Assembly: GCA_030247845.1 (NCBI GenBank)
Contig: JAPDRP010000006.1
Span: 992,001-1,056,000 of the forward strand
Length of the DNA stretch: 64,000 nucleotides
Direction: 5' to 3'
From: Coniosporium tulheliwenetii
Lineage: Eukaryota > Ascomycota > Dothideomycetes
Shown: piece after piece, positions 31,773-42,720 of the stretch
Numbering within the stretch: the stretch's first letter is position 1
Layout: each line of letters begins with the position of its first letter
Translations under genes and position numbers: made by a program
The notes under the pieces: model-generated
What the model was told of the DNA's origin: nothing
The model's input: only the letters and a program-made list of their open reading frames with translations
Databases searched by the model: none

Positions 31773-34700
31773 CAGTGTGGTCGATAATCAATCTTTAAAT
31801 AGTAATCTTGACTGTTTGATTGCCAAGAACGATTGTTTGATTGGATTACGTCTTATTAATCAATTCAATTCTGAGGCCGTTGTTTGATTGAACAGATTGA
31901 TTCCTGATAACGGGTATACGCGATTTGCGTGCCACAGGGCGTTCGGAAGTGTTTGAGACTTCTTCTAATATTGCAGAGGACCTTGCTAAACTCATCCAAC
32001 GACCCAAATAGGCAATGACCTGTGGTGTCTGACGACCGAGGCATCTAGAGGGAAATTTGGGTGGTTGGTGGTAAGGTGGTTAGGTGCCAAGACCATGCGT
32101 AGCAACTAGCACGATAGACGTATATTACAACACACCCCCCGAAACGCGACATTGCGTCCGCACATACAACATCCTCAATCGTACACCCTCTAATTTAGGA
32201 AATTTATTCTTAACGCCACGGCTCAGATATGGCTGATTTTGACCGGCGAGCGTATTTGGAATGCTGTTAGCGTGTTTCTAAGAAGTTCCGAGCTCCTAAA
32301 TCTGCTAGCTAACTGTCTCGATAGGGCTATATGAGACCTCCCGATGGACCCATAGGATGCCACGTCTGGCAAGCCTAAATTCGAGTCAAAACACCTACCA
32401 GAAACCGTTAAGATCACGTTCCATGGACGCCTACATCACCCGCAGCGTTGCTACTGCGTCACGAGTTGATTCGGCCTCGACCGAGTCCGAACCCACGATT
32501 AACTCCTTGGCGGCACGCTCCACCGTTTCGAGCGATACCAATCCCATTGATTCGGCGAGCAGCGCCACCAGCGTTGCTCCACGTATTAACTGGGACCGTT
32601 TGCATCACGGATACTGCTACCCTAAGCCTACAAAGCGAAAGAGACGGTCCTACGTGTTTGACCATGGATATGACGTCGAGTCGTCAGATAGGACTAAATT
32701 TTGGCTATGTCGGGACTGTACGTACGTAATATAATGCTCATCATTCGCTATTTGCTAAGGAATACAGGTCACGTAAAGAAATCAACGCATAAGCACATGT
32801 TTCAAACGACCAGCACGACCCATATCATAAGACACCTTCAAAAACGTCACAATATTGGGCCAGACGGTCCAATTACCAAAGAACCTGCCGTGCTGCAGCA
32901 GCTACAAAGCGGTAGCAACGCGTTCACACTTGTTACTCCATTTGACAAGACGAATTGGCAGAATAAGCTCGTTGAATGGGTGATTCTTAACGATATCACC
33001 TTCCGCCAGGCGACAAGCAAGCGACTTCAGGCCGTATTCATTGCCATCAGCCCTCTAGTGAACGACATATATCCCGATTCACACACTACCGTATCACGCT
33101 GGATCCATGAACTCTTTGACCGCAAGAAGCCTGACGTTCAGACGGCTATAGCACGTGCTCGGTCCAAAATCAATATCAGTGCTGACGTCTGGTCCTCAAA
33201 AGCCCGCGGAGTCTCGTTGCTTGGCGTTGTTCGCCACTTTATCACTGACAATAATGAGGCGACGGCTATTCCGCTTGGCCTACCCGAGATAATTGGCCCT
33301 CATACTAGCAAGAATATCGCGTCAGCATTGCTGAAGGTTGTACAGCAGTATAACCTTACCGGTAGAACCGGCGCCTTTGTCTTGGATAACGCGTCCAACA
33401 ACGATACAGCTGTCGCAGAACTTAGCCAAATGCTCAATTTCGACCCAGATCATTATCGGCTGCGCTGCAGAGGCCATATACTTAATCTTGCAGTCAAGGC
33501 AGCCCTATACGGAAAGGGTGTCAGCAAGCTAGAAAGGGAACTTTGCACCGCCAACGACATCACGAAATTCAAGCTCTGGAGACAGCGTGGGCCTGTTGGA
33601 AGACTCCACAATATTGTGTCTATATCAATCGATCAGACCAGCGACGCGAAGAATTCAGCAGAAGCAGGTGGGCCTTTCGGACGGCGTATTCTACTACCAG
33701 TTACTTGGTGATGGCGGTATCCGATGGAATTCCACGTACGAGATGATTGTCAGGGCTATCAAGCTACGTCCTGCAGTAGATCTCTTCCTTGCTGGTTATA
33801 CGTCCGATGATTCCGACCAGGAGGAGGTATCAATTAATATCCGCAAGGACCACCTGGAACCTTCCGACTGGGATCAGCTACAGCAATTACTCGCGCTGCT
33901 GGAACCCTTCAAGCGCTGTACCAAACTTCTGGGAGGCAACGCTACTTACGGCCATTATGGAGCTCTCTGGGAAGTCCTCGTTGTGATGGATTACTTGCTT
34001 AATAAGCTTGAAACGCTTGCTAAGGCGTGCGAGTACGCCCCTAATAACCACTACAAGCAAGGTGAGTTTGACGCATTTGCCGCGTTTTTTGGTCGCTTTT
34101 TTCCTTCCCATTGCATATATTTCGCACGATCAGTAACGCCCCCCCCCTTTTGCAATCACCACCACCCGTCAAGGTATCTTAATTTCCTCCTCAGGGCATT
34201 AAGAACAGGTCATCAGCTATCACCTCAGCTATTCAGGTGGTGCAGAACCCTCGTGGCTGTTGTTTTCGCTCGGGGGTTTGACGGACCACTGGATTTTCGC
34301 TTATAGGGACTTTCAACTTTCTTCCCGATTGGAGCTGCTGTTCCACGACTTCTTGTTCAATTATTACAAGACTTCTTCTTATCACTCTGTACACCCCTCC
34401 CATATAGCGCGCAGCCTCATCGCACGTATTCTATGACATATTGCCGCCACCGTTTTTGGCGGCCTGAAGCATTTCGGCATCGATTTTTCCACTGAGTTTG
34501 GGTGCGCGCACGGGCCAGAGCCTATTAAAATTGCCGAATTTTCCCGTATCCAGCGGCATTAGCTCTTCCGATCGAGGCTGTTTCTCACCACCACGTCACT
34601 AGACCTTGTTCAAACTTTCAATATAGTCTAGCTAAGGGTATTATAAGATAGCACAGCGACTCATTCCGAGGCGGTTCCGTCTGGATGATTTCTGAAGAAT

Positions 34701-34870
34701 CCGCAAAGTTTTGATCGTGCTAGAGTAGACGGGATCATGCTAAGCCGTACTCTTTCTCACAGGAATTGACCTCGCACACGTCAAATTACGCAAATACTAC
34801 GCCCTCTTAGACCAAAGCCCTCTCTACCGTGCCGCGATCATCCTCCACCCTAAGTTCGAGATGGAATACT

Positions 34871-37799
34871 CAGTGTTGTCAACAGATCGACTCAGAATCG
34901 TGTGATATCGTTTAAACGGAGTCGTGCGATCATCGATCGGATCGCCGTTCCGCCAGCTAGGATATCTAAACCGTGGTAAGGGGGTCTTGGCATGGTTTCA
35001 TATATACAATCGACGTGCTAGTTGGACAGGGAGGGTAACAAGGTCAGTGATTGGCTAAGGGAGGGTGCGGAGGCTCGCGGAAGTGACGAATACTACTTTA
35101 GTATACAATGTCAGCTGCTGGCCACCTCAATTGAGTCTTCAATACTCCCTACCTTGCTGAATCACTCACCGCACCGTGATGGCGCTCGTTAACGGCCTTA
35201 CCGCTAGCCAATATACTATGTTTTCGACATATAATAGCCAAGAAGCTGAAGATAGCTCCTCGCAGCTTACCACCGCTCTTTCCGACTCTTCCGCGCCCAC
35301 CGAACTCCAGCGATCTGATGCCTATAGCCGTGATGCGCAAGCTGGCGATGTTCAACCGGTTCAGGACACGGTAGATCTATCCTGGATTGACGTCAGCTGT
35401 GCCTACCTTACTGGCTACCATCAGAGCGTCTCTTGGAGCACTCACCAGCTAACTGCGTGGTGGTGGAGGTATGGAGCACCAATAGAGCAAGAGCTGACCG
35501 GCAAGCGGTACTGGCTATGCAAGGAGTGCCACCTAAAGCATCAAACGATACAGAGGATAGAGCGGCGCCATCTATACAACGTTGACAAAGGAGGTTCCGC
35601 AGTTATTAGCCATCTACTAGACATTCATCGCACAACCAGGAGCGGTATCTTACCTCCTACTACTAAACGGAAGCGAGGGGACGTCTCAATCGCAGAGCGG
35701 CTAGGTCTTGATGCGAGTAACCCGGAGGATCAGCTTGTTATTAACAAGCTCGCGCTCTCGTTCAATCATCACGTCTTCAAGCGGCACCTGATGCGCTGGC
35801 TGGTGTCTGATAACATGGCGTTGTCTATGGTGGACAGCGAGAGATTCCGAAAACTGGTGTTTTACCTGCAGCCGCGTGTCCAGGAGTCGTTGCCAACCCG
35901 CAATACAATGAGGTCCTGGATCTTAGACGATTATATGGTACTCAAGCAACGCGTGATAGAGGAGCTCCGCAAGGCACCAGGACTTATCCATATATGCTTC
36001 GATCTCTGGACGTCCAAGAACCTCCTCAGCCTCAATGGCATAGTTGTTCATATAACCGATGCCGCCAACGCTGCTAAGACCTTCTTGCTTGCGCTCCCGG
36101 AGCAGCAAGGTAGCCATTCAGGACTAAACATCGCGAGTACGGTAGCGGCTATTATCGAGGACTACCAGATTCAGGACAAGCTTGGGTACTTTATGCTGGA
36201 TAACGCGTCGAATAACGATCTTTGTATGCGGAAGCTAGCAGAGCGCTTTAAGTTCAATGCCAAACACCGCCGGCTTCGTTGTATCGGTCATATCCTAAAT
36301 CTCGTAGTAAGGGAGGCGCTATTCGGGAGTGAGGTTGACGTCCTTGAAGCTGAACTGACCGCGCGGAGGGAGCTACTCGATGAACTGACGCTCTGGCGCC
36401 GAAAGGGGCCAATTGGGAGGCTTCACAACCTCGTTGTCTGGATCTATAAGTCACCTCAGCGCAAGATCCGCTTTCATGAAGCCCAGAAGCCGTTTCTTAC
36501 CTTACTAGATACCCAGGACGATGCCGCCACCGGCGCGGCGACTCTAGATCTTCTCCAAGACAATAGCACGAGGTGGAACTCTACTTTTAGGATGATTGAC
36601 CGCGCAGTCAAGCTTCGGCTTGCTATTGAGCTTTTTGTTGACACGGAACAAGCGCGGTACGAGAAGTTAGTGCGCCACGGCCAAAAGCCAAAGGATCCTA
36701 ACGCTCCATCACTAGTGATCTTCGAAGACCGGCTATCCGCTGACGATTGGGACGTGCTGGCTAGATATATGAGGCTGCTAGCGCCGCTCGAAGAGTTGAC
36801 AAAGGAGCTAGAGGGTCGTCCTGAAGCCGGGCATCGAGGTTGTCTCTATAAGGTGATTCCGGCATTTGAATACCTGCTCGAGCTATTCGAGGACGCGATG
36901 AAGGAGTACGCCAACCACGCGGAGCATCACTTCCGCTCGAATATTCAGCTAGCTTGGCAGAAGCTTAATCAGTACTATCAGCTACTTGATGATAGTCCAT
37001 CTTACCTTGCCGCGGTCGTCCTCCATCCAAGGTATAAATGGCAGTATATCGAGACGCGCTGGGCTGACAAGACTAGCTGGATCGTTGACGGTAAGATAGC
37101 CGTCCAGAAGCTATGGGAAAATGAGTACCGCAAGCGACCGGTTGACCAACCCGCGCTGGTGACCAAGAAGCATCTAGAGCTACTAGGATTTAAGGCCTCA
37201 ATGGCGCGAGGGTTGACGAGCCCAGATACCATCGAGGGAGACGAATATGAAGCTTATATTAGGGCGGAGCAGTGTCCATGCGATAATCCGATCGAGTACT
37301 GGATAACGCGCTCTACCACTTATCCACGGCTCTCAAGGATGGCGCTAGACCTCTTCACGGTTCCGGCAATGAGCTCAGAGGCGGAGCGTATCTTTAGCTT
37401 AGCTGGTTTGATGGTGACCGACCGCCGCAACCGGCTCCAACCTGATGTTATTCAAGCCGCTCAGTGTATCCGATCGTGGGAGCTTCACGGCATTGCGCTA
37501 CCGGTGCCGGTAGCGGCGGAGGAGCCGGAGGAGGTAGAATAGGAGCGGCGAGGGTATACGACAACAACGGTGAGGTTTGCGGAGGGGGTAGAGGGGGTCA
37601 GGCGTTGACGGCGTGGTGGTTGAACAAGCGCTATAGACACGGCATCAGAAAACAAGAGATTCAAGCTATCACACCGTGCCAAGCAAATCGATAAATGACC
37701 ATAAACGGGCTAGCGGCGACTCGACGAGTAAACGGCCTGTCGAACGGTGCTGAGTAATCAAGGGTCAGATCGTGCACGATCGAACGATTGACAACACTG
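34871..37799 (+). mobile_element. Nested hAT transposon, intact ends and transposase
   Basis: Both ends show the 12-bp inverted repeat CAGTGTTGTCAA, flanked by an exact 8-bp target duplication GGAATACT (34863-34870 and 37800-37807). Length is 2929 bp. It interrupts the outer hAT transposase inside the codons of a segment reading FEMEYS. With perfect duplication, intact ends and an open transposase it must be much younger than its host element. A RIP-decayed relative of its 5' coding part lies at about 44490-44730. Confidence 0.92.
35179..37542 (+). CDS. hAT-family transposase, full length
   Basis: Uninterrupted frame of 787 residues with the first ATG at 35179; a GTG precedes it. Order of parts: an N-terminal BED-like zinc finger (RYWLCKECHL..ISHLLDIH, about 110-150), the first catalytic Asp in HICFDLWTSKN (about 271-281), the second in GYFMLDNASNND, RRLRCIGHILNLVV, the insertion domain, NSTRWNSTFRMIDR, then the C-terminal hATC dimerisation domain with MSSEAERIFSLAGLMVTDRR and ending in an acidic tail. 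This is the complete DDE transposase layout, so the protein is potentially active. It probably acts on the CAGTGTTGTCAA ends of its own element. No intron is needed. Confidence 0.92.
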   Translation: MALVNGLTASQYTMFSTYNSQEAEDSSSQLTTALSDSSAPTELQRSDAYSRDAQAGDVQPVQDTVDLSWIDVSCAYLTGYHQSVSWSTHQLTAWWWRYGAPIEQELTGKRYWLCKECHLKHQTIQRIERRHLYNVDKGGSAVISHLLDIHRTTRSGILPPTTKRKRGDVSIAERLGLDASNPEDQLVINKLALSFNHHVFKRHLMRWLVSDNMALSMVDSERFRKLVFYLQPRVQESLPTRNTMRSWILDDYMVLKQRVIEELRKAPGLIHICFDLWTSKNLLSLNGIVVHITDAANAAKTFLLALPEQQGSHSGLNIASTVAAIIEDYQIQDKLGYFMLDNASNNDLCMRKLAERFKFNAKHRRLRCIGHILNLVVREALFGSEVDVLEAELTARRELLDELTLWRRKGPIGRLHNLVVWIYKSPQRKIRFHEAQKPFLTLLDTQDDAATGAATLDLLQDNSTRWNSTFRMIDRAVKLRLAIELFVDTEQARYEKLVRHGQKPKDPNAPSLVIFEDRLSADDWDVLARYMRLLAPLEELTKELEGRPEAGHRGCLYKVIPAFEYLLELFEDAMKEYANHAEHHFRSNIQLAWQKLNQYYQLLDDSPSYLAAVVLHPRYKWQYIETRWADKTSWIVDGKIAVQKLWENEYRKRPVDQPALVTKKHLELLGFKASMARGLTSPDTIEGDEYEAYIRAEQCPCDNPIEYWITRSTTYPRLSRMALDLFTVPAMSSEAERIFSLAGLMVTDRRNRLQPDVIQAAQCIRSWELHGIALPVPVAAEEPEEVE

Positions 37800-38636
37800 G
37801 GAATACTTCCGCGAGAAGTGGGCAAATCACCCCGAATGGATCGCAGCTGCGGAGCAATCGTTTCGAGAATACTGGGCAACAATCAAGAAGGAGGCTGAGG
37901 TAGAGCAAGCGGAGAAGGAAGCTCAGGCAGCGTTGCTGGCACCCGACTTTATGGATCAAGAGGTTGAGGAGATCCTTGACGACGACAATCCATTGAAACG
38001 GAAACGACGCAACTCCTTTAAGGAATTCTGCAAGTTAGGTAGCGTCGTTATAGCCTCCAAGGTCGCCGACGGTAGCCAGCGAGATAGCCAGCAGGATAGC
38101 CAGCGTGATGGCAAGCGATCTAAGAAGTCTCAACGCCGAACTACTGCTGCTGCAGTCACGCCCAAGCCTGCAGCCTTAGATGAGTTTGATATATTCAACA
38201 AGATACTTCCAGACGAGGACGCCAACGATCCAATTTAGTGGTGGGCCGATTATAGTAAGCGTTTTCCCATCTTATCACAGCTCGCATTAAACATCTTTAG
38301 TATACTAGGTATGTCAGCTGAGTGTGAGAGGATATTTAGCTAGTGTAAGCGTATTGTGACAGACGAACGTGCCCGCTTAGGCGCCTTAACGATTGAGGCG
38401 GAAGAGTGCTTGAAGAACTGGTTTCTTCGCATAATGATATCTATTTGATGTACTATATACAATATAAGTCAGCGCCGCAACTCGATTCAATCACCGGTCT
38501 TGGCATGCCAAGACCGTTCATCAATCAGATTGTTTGGATTGATTACTGATAAGCTTTCGGATTGGATTGATTAACCTATATCAATCAATCAATTTTGAGG
38601 CCTCATGCTTAATTGAATTGATTATCGACCACACTG

Positions 38637-38886
38637 CGGTGATAGCTATCGTGCGATGCGCAAAGGCCGGTGTCGAGGAATCAATCGGGATGCCGAGCCG
38701 GTAGGCCTTGCCGGTGGTGATGAGCTTGGAGGCTTCTAGCACCTTTTGTGGTGCGAGCCGATTGGCAGCGCCAATCTCGTCCTCAGGTCCCCATTCCGAC
38801 ACGGGGATGGTAATGTTCTGGGCCCGCAACAGCGGTGCCAGCACTAACGCAAGTAGAATGTTGTAGAGCGCGGCGTAAAGCAGCAT
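38637..38886 (-). pseudogene. Putative cyclase (kynurenine formamidase-like) gene, cut by the hAT end
   Basis: The ATG at 38886 begins a hydrophobic leader (MLLYAALYNILLALVLAPLL), followed by NITIPVSEWGPEDEIGAANR, LAPQKVLEASKLITTGKAYR and LGIPIDSSTPAFAHR. W-G-P-x-D-E-I-G-A-A-N followed by L-G-I-P-x-D-S is the N-terminal signature of the cyclase family (PF04199), which includes kynurenine formamidase-like hydrolases. The frame runs straight into the hAT terminal repeat at 38636, so the metal-binding core and the rest of the gene are lost. The missing 3' part is not on the other side of the element. Confidence 0.65.
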
Positions 38887-39316
38887 CGTTTGGCTGTAGG
38901 ACTTGGGGATAGCTTTCGCATCTAGAGTCAGATAGAATAACAAAGAAGTGGTTATTGTAGCAAAGTCAAAGCATGCATCCACATGCCAATTTACGTAAAA
39001 CTGTCTGCAGCTTGCACCGGCGACGCAGACCAGATCGGTAAGGATGACTTTGGCAAGAGCTGACAGGTATACAGAGCTTCGCATAGTACAAACCAATAGC
39101 TTCACTGCTGAGCTGATGTTCTCGAGCTTGAGCCGTGTTATTGGAACTGCGGCTGAATCTGACGTGAGACCAGCGTGTCCAATAGTCAGCCTTACGGTGT
39201 GACGGTCTGGCTGACTGGCTGCCAAGCCTCAGTCAGTCAGCGGAGCCCTTCGAGACCGCCAGTCAGTAGCTGAGTGGGCCGCCGACTGCAGCCGGCGGTC
39301 TCAATATGGATCATTT
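38887..39316. other. Upstream region of the cyclase gene and left flank of the LINE fragment
   Basis: Contains CAGTCAGT repeats and a GACCGCC..GGCGGTC inverted repeat near 39255-39300, close to the 5' truncation point of the LINE fragment. No separate gene. Confidence 0.35.
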
Positions 39317-40225
39317 TTGTGTTTTCAGTGGAGGAGACTGAAGAATGGGGTGTTAGCCTTACATTTAACCATCATAATCTACGCGATTGCAGAGGCGCTA
39401 AAGCCGGGACGGCGATGGCGATTTCAGCCACAGACACGCGTCATCATCTTCACGGACTCCCGGGCAGCGCTCCAGCGGATCACAAAAGGTGTGAGCAGCG
39501 AAGCAGGACGATGGCTCGTACGGAGGATCGTAGAGCGCACGGAGAACATACGACGAGCTGGTGGACAGGTGACCCTCCGCTGGGCACCGGCACATAGTGG
39601 AATCGAGGGCAACCAGCGAGCAGACGAAGCAGCGAGGAGCGCCGCGAGTCAGGTCAGAACGATACCGCAGAGCGACAAGCTCACAACGCTGGCGTATGTA
39701 AGTAAACGCTGCGCCGAGAAGGCCCAGCGAAGCGCGGACGAGTGGTTTAGGCAGCGGCAGAGAGCGGAGTACAAGGACGAGCAAAGGCCTAACCGCACAG
39801 CCATGAAAGCGCCGAAGCCCCTCGCGACCCGCTTCTACCAGCTGAAGCTGGGCACTCCGCCTAATGCGGTGTATCTTTACAAGCTTAAGCTTCGAGACGA
39901 CGACACATGCTGGGACTGTGGGAGAATGAGGATGATGGTCAAGCACTCGGTGCGTGACTGCTCGCTGTGGAAGGAGGAAAGGAAGGTGATGTGGCGGGAG
40001 ATGAAGGCAGCAGGAAGCGTAGCGATGGAAAGGAGCCGGCCAAGAGACGTCTTTGTGGACTGCAAGACGACACCGGCGATTCTGAAGTTCCTTACCAACA
40101 CGGGGGTAGGCCGGAGACAGCGAGCGGATGAAGAAGAGGCTAGGAGTAGAGAGGAGGACGAGATCAGAGGGTGGGTGGAAGAGGAGGAGGAAGGCGGAGC
40201 GGAGGAGGGCGAGCACGATGAGTAG
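39317..40225 (+). pseudogene. 3' end of a LINE (non-LTR retrotransposon): RNase H and CCHC tail
   Basis: The 302-codon frame encodes a type I RNase H: TRVIIFTDSRAALQRITKG (catalytic Asp in the FTDS strand), then TLRWAPAHSGIEGNQRADEA with the HSG-x-x-GN-x-x-AD motif. A cysteine/histidine tail follows (DTCWDCGRMRMMVKHSVRDC), as at the C-terminus of Tad1-type fungal LINEs. The endonuclease and reverse transcriptase are absent, so this is a 5'-truncated insertion. Shortly after the stop an A-rich stretch (near 40385-40405) could be the remnant of the 3' tail. Confidence 0.75.
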
Positions 40226-40437
40226 ACGCAGAACAGAGGCTTGAAGCCGGAGAAGGCAAGGAGCAGGGATCAGGGAACCGCATGCGGTAAGAGGCAAGGT
40301 TGTAGGCTTCAGAACATACACTTTACTGTCATAGGCGACAACGCCTGATTAGCTGAGATAGGTACAGCTGAATACAGAATGATTAGAATAAAACAAAATA
40401 AAAACACCATACCTTATGTGGGCCACATGATCACGAT

Positions 40438-40530
40438 AATTATTGCAATAATGCATTCTTATTCAAGATTCCATATTCATATTCATATTCAAGATTATTC
40501 GAATACAGTTTGAATGCATTATTGCAATAA
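40438..40530. repeat. Inverted repeat, hairpin-forming
   Basis: GAATGCATTATTGCAATAA (40512-40530) is the exact reverse complement of 40440-40458, with a spacer of about 53 bp that itself holds ATTCATATTCATATTC repeats. It could be a MITE end pair or part of the adjacent pogo-like remnant. Confidence 0.7.
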
Positions 40531-40554
40531 AATTATGGTTGACAAGCCTGCAGA

Positions 40555-40690
40555 CAGCCGTTGAGCAGCAAGTTCAGCAGGAGATACGACAGGAGGGCGT
40601 ACAGCCGAAAAGGGCTGAGACGAAGCAACGGCGTTGTAGGACATGCGGTGAAACTGGACACAACGCCCGTACGTGTTAAAAAGACTAAGA
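40555..40690 (+). pseudogene. C-terminal remnant of a pogo/Fot1-like transposase
   Basis: The plus frame reads AVEQQVQQEIRQEGVQPKRA then RRCRTCGETGHNARTC followed by a TAA. The C-x2-C-x4-H-x4-C knuckle preceded by a Gln-rich helix is the usual C-terminus of Fot1/pogo-group DDE transposases in ascomycetes. The catalytic domain is not present. Confidence 0.55.
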
Positions 40691-40989
40691 AACTACCGTA
40701 GAACATAGTCTATAATAGAAATAATCGATCTTTCTCGGCGTGGTGTTGATATCTATAATAGAAGTGGTATTATCGCGTCCGCGTGTGTCACTCGCTTGTG
40801 TGTGTCACTCGCTTATAGAATACATTATACTTAGTTAATGAGAAGAAGAAAATGTTTTCTTTACTAGACTTACATAAATAAGCTTTAAAGTATCTTCTAG
40901 TTCTACCTTGTCTCTTTGTACTGTGTAAAAATGTACACGGTTGAACAAAGTACATAGCATTCGCACAGCATCCTCTTTCAGCGTGCTAA

Positions 40990-42720
40990 CTATTCTAGTA
41001 ACACGTTATGCCACCGCCAGAACAGGTTTTCCGGATCGTACTTCAGCTTTAGTTGTCTCAACTTCTCAGCATTGACGCCGAATATCTTCTCTGGGTTAAG
41101 CTGATACTCTAAGCACGAAGTCAGCGCAATCTTATTCCCACGCGTAGCAATCGTGGAGCTCACCAATGTAGTTTGAATACGCACCGACGCCTCTCTCCGT
41201 CATCGTCCCTCCTCGCTCGCGAATCTTCTGGTTCACAGATCGGGAGAATGCTCGCACCGTAGCATCAAGCTCAGGCTCGTACCACTTGAACAACGATCCC
41301 ACGTTGTAGTACTCACCTCGACTGCCGTGCGCAGTGGCTTCCAGCGGCACTTCCGCAATCTTCTTGAAGGGAATTATCTCGAAGAGGATCAAGCTTTCTC
41401 CGACGCCTTTATGCGAACCTACAAACTTGGCGAAATCGTCGAACACTTCTTGCACAAACAAAGGCTCGAGCGGAAGCTTGACAGCGGAACCTCCACCCGT
41501 CTTCCGGCCTCCGAAGTTGACTGCAGCGTTCAGCATGCCGTTTACTTTCTCGTACGGCATCGAGCCGACCTGGTTGATGACTGGACCGAGGGCAGTGAGT
41601 TCAGCAAAATACTCTTCTGCCGCTTGCTGCGCGCCACAGAAGAAGACGGCGCAGAGAATCATCGGCTGGTTCATCGGCGGCGGAGCAGAGAAGCCGAATA
41701 AAACGCACTGGTCTCCAGTGTTGGCTCCATGATGCCAGTTTGCAAACTTAACGATGCCTTGGAGCTTGTCAGCCGTGAAGCCAAGCAACCCGGCCCAGAC
41801 CGGGTCTTTCTGCTCGTAGGCGCGGTAGGTGAAGTCGACCGCGACGCCGAAACTCGCTCCGCAGCCGCGGATTGCCCAGAAGAGGTCTGGATTTTCAGTT
41901 GAAGATGTGATGACGATGGAGCCGTTTGCGAGGACCATGGTCGCGCTGAGGAGGTTGTCGATTGTAAGGCCGTACTTTGAGGAGAGCCAGCCAAACCCGC
42001 CACCAAGTGTAAGACCGCCTATGCCGGTGTGGTTTACTGTGCCTGTTGCTGGTCAGTCCGGTTCTGCTAAGCCATTTCCACGGTAAGATACCTCCAACAG
42101 TAGCCAATCCGTACTTCGCAGCCTCAACATCGACATCTTCCCATGTGCAGCCGCCTTCAGCGGTGATCGTCTTCGCTTCAGGGTCCACAGTGACTTTCCG
42201 CATCTTTCGGAGATCGATAATAATACCGCCTTCTACCGAAGAGGCTCCGCCAGTCGAATGACGTCCTGCAGAGACGACAAACTGGATGTGCTTGACCCTA
42301 GCGATCTTAACAACGATTGAAACTTCTTCTGCACTAGTGACTAGGATGACAGCGCCCTGAGTACGACAAAGTGAGTTCAAATCCAGCTGTCCGCTGTATT
42401 GATGGAAGGAAGAGCTTGCTTACTGCTCTCTTTACCGCCATATCGCTGAATCGTTCAATCTTCTCATCGTAGCCTTCTTGACCCGGAACAAAGATCTCGC
42501 AGCTGAATGGTCTCAATTGCTCTCGAAGCACATTGAGCACATGATCTGGCAGAGAAATATCCGGTATAACCTCATTCACGTACACGCCAGGCTCTGCTTT
42601 CACCTCAGTTCCAACTGTCGTGATGTTCTGCGTAGTTTCCAAGTTATCCATCATTGGTATATGTGCAAGATAAGTGTTCAGTGAGCGAACATCAAAAAAG
42701 CCTCGAAGTGGAGTGTTCAA
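40990..42720 (-). CDS. FAD-linked oxidoreductase, berberine-bridge-enzyme-like
   Basis: Four exons: 42720-42424, 42356-42092, 42042-41164 and 41108-40990, with introns of 67, 49 and 55 bp, all GT..AG. The product is 519 aa (about 497 if translation starts at the MMDNLETTQN methionine). Exon 2 carries the PCMH-type FAD-binding part: GAVILVTSAEEVSIVVKIA, then SAGRHSTGGASS, where His132 is the likely covalent FAD anchor. Exon 3 restores HTGIGGLTLGGGFGWLSSKY and continues with DLFWAIRGCGASFGVA. Exon 4 holds the berberine-bridge C-terminus, YDPENLFWRWHNV. No signal peptide is evident, unlike many family members. Such enzymes oxidise alcohols, amines or carbohydrates, often in secondary metabolism, but no biosynthetic cluster is visible. 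It is intact in a region otherwise full of transposon debris. Confidence 0.87.

Larger units (their letters stand above)
32423..38430 (+). pseudogene. hAT transposase of the outer element, broken
   Basis: Exon 1 starts MDAYITRSVATASRVDS and contains WDRLHHGYCYP and FWLCRDC. A 50-bp intron (32718-32767) joins it to HVKKSTHKHMFQTT..HLQKRH, completing a BED-type zinc finger. The core follows with INISADVWSSKARG, AFVLDNASNNDTAV and RCRGHILNLAVKAAL. Near 33620-33670 the frame shifts twice, then QVGLSDGVFYYQLLGDGGIR and RWNSTYEMIV continue. A large intron-like gap (about 34062-34762) precedes LRKYYALLDQSPLYRAAIIL. The reading is then interrupted by the nested hAT and resumes at 37808 (WANHPEWIAAAEQ). 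The hATC dimerisation region (about 38240-38420: MSAECERIFS, then CKRIVTDERARLG) has two TAG stops. Not functional. Confidence 0.75.
31773..38636 (+). mobile_element. Outer hAT transposon, decayed, carrying a second hAT
   Basis: Terminal inverted repeats share CAGTGTGGTCGATAATCAAT (31773-31792, and the reverse complement ending at 38636). The CAGTG start is typical of hAT. The expected 8-bp target duplication is absent: ATATGTCT lies on the left and CGGTGATA on the right, so one end has been rearranged since insertion. Inside, plus-strand transposase exons run from about 32423 to 38430, split by a second hAT (34871-37799). Sub-terminal regions are rich in ATTGATT/AATCAAT words, possible transposase sites. 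Confidence 0.8.

Noticed and set aside
33887..34111. A minus frame over the outer hAT transposase
   Set aside because: Shadow of the plus-strand transposase exon (DQLQQLLALLEPFKRC and onward).
39398..40321. A 307-codon minus frame antisense to the LINE RNase H
   Set aside because: Leu/Arg/Pro-rich shadow of a well-defined RNase H frame on the plus strand; no motif of its own.
42360..42400. GAGTTCAAATCCAG resembling a tRNA T-arm
   Set aside because: It lies in intron 1 of the FAD oxidoreductase gene and no cloverleaf can be drawn around it.
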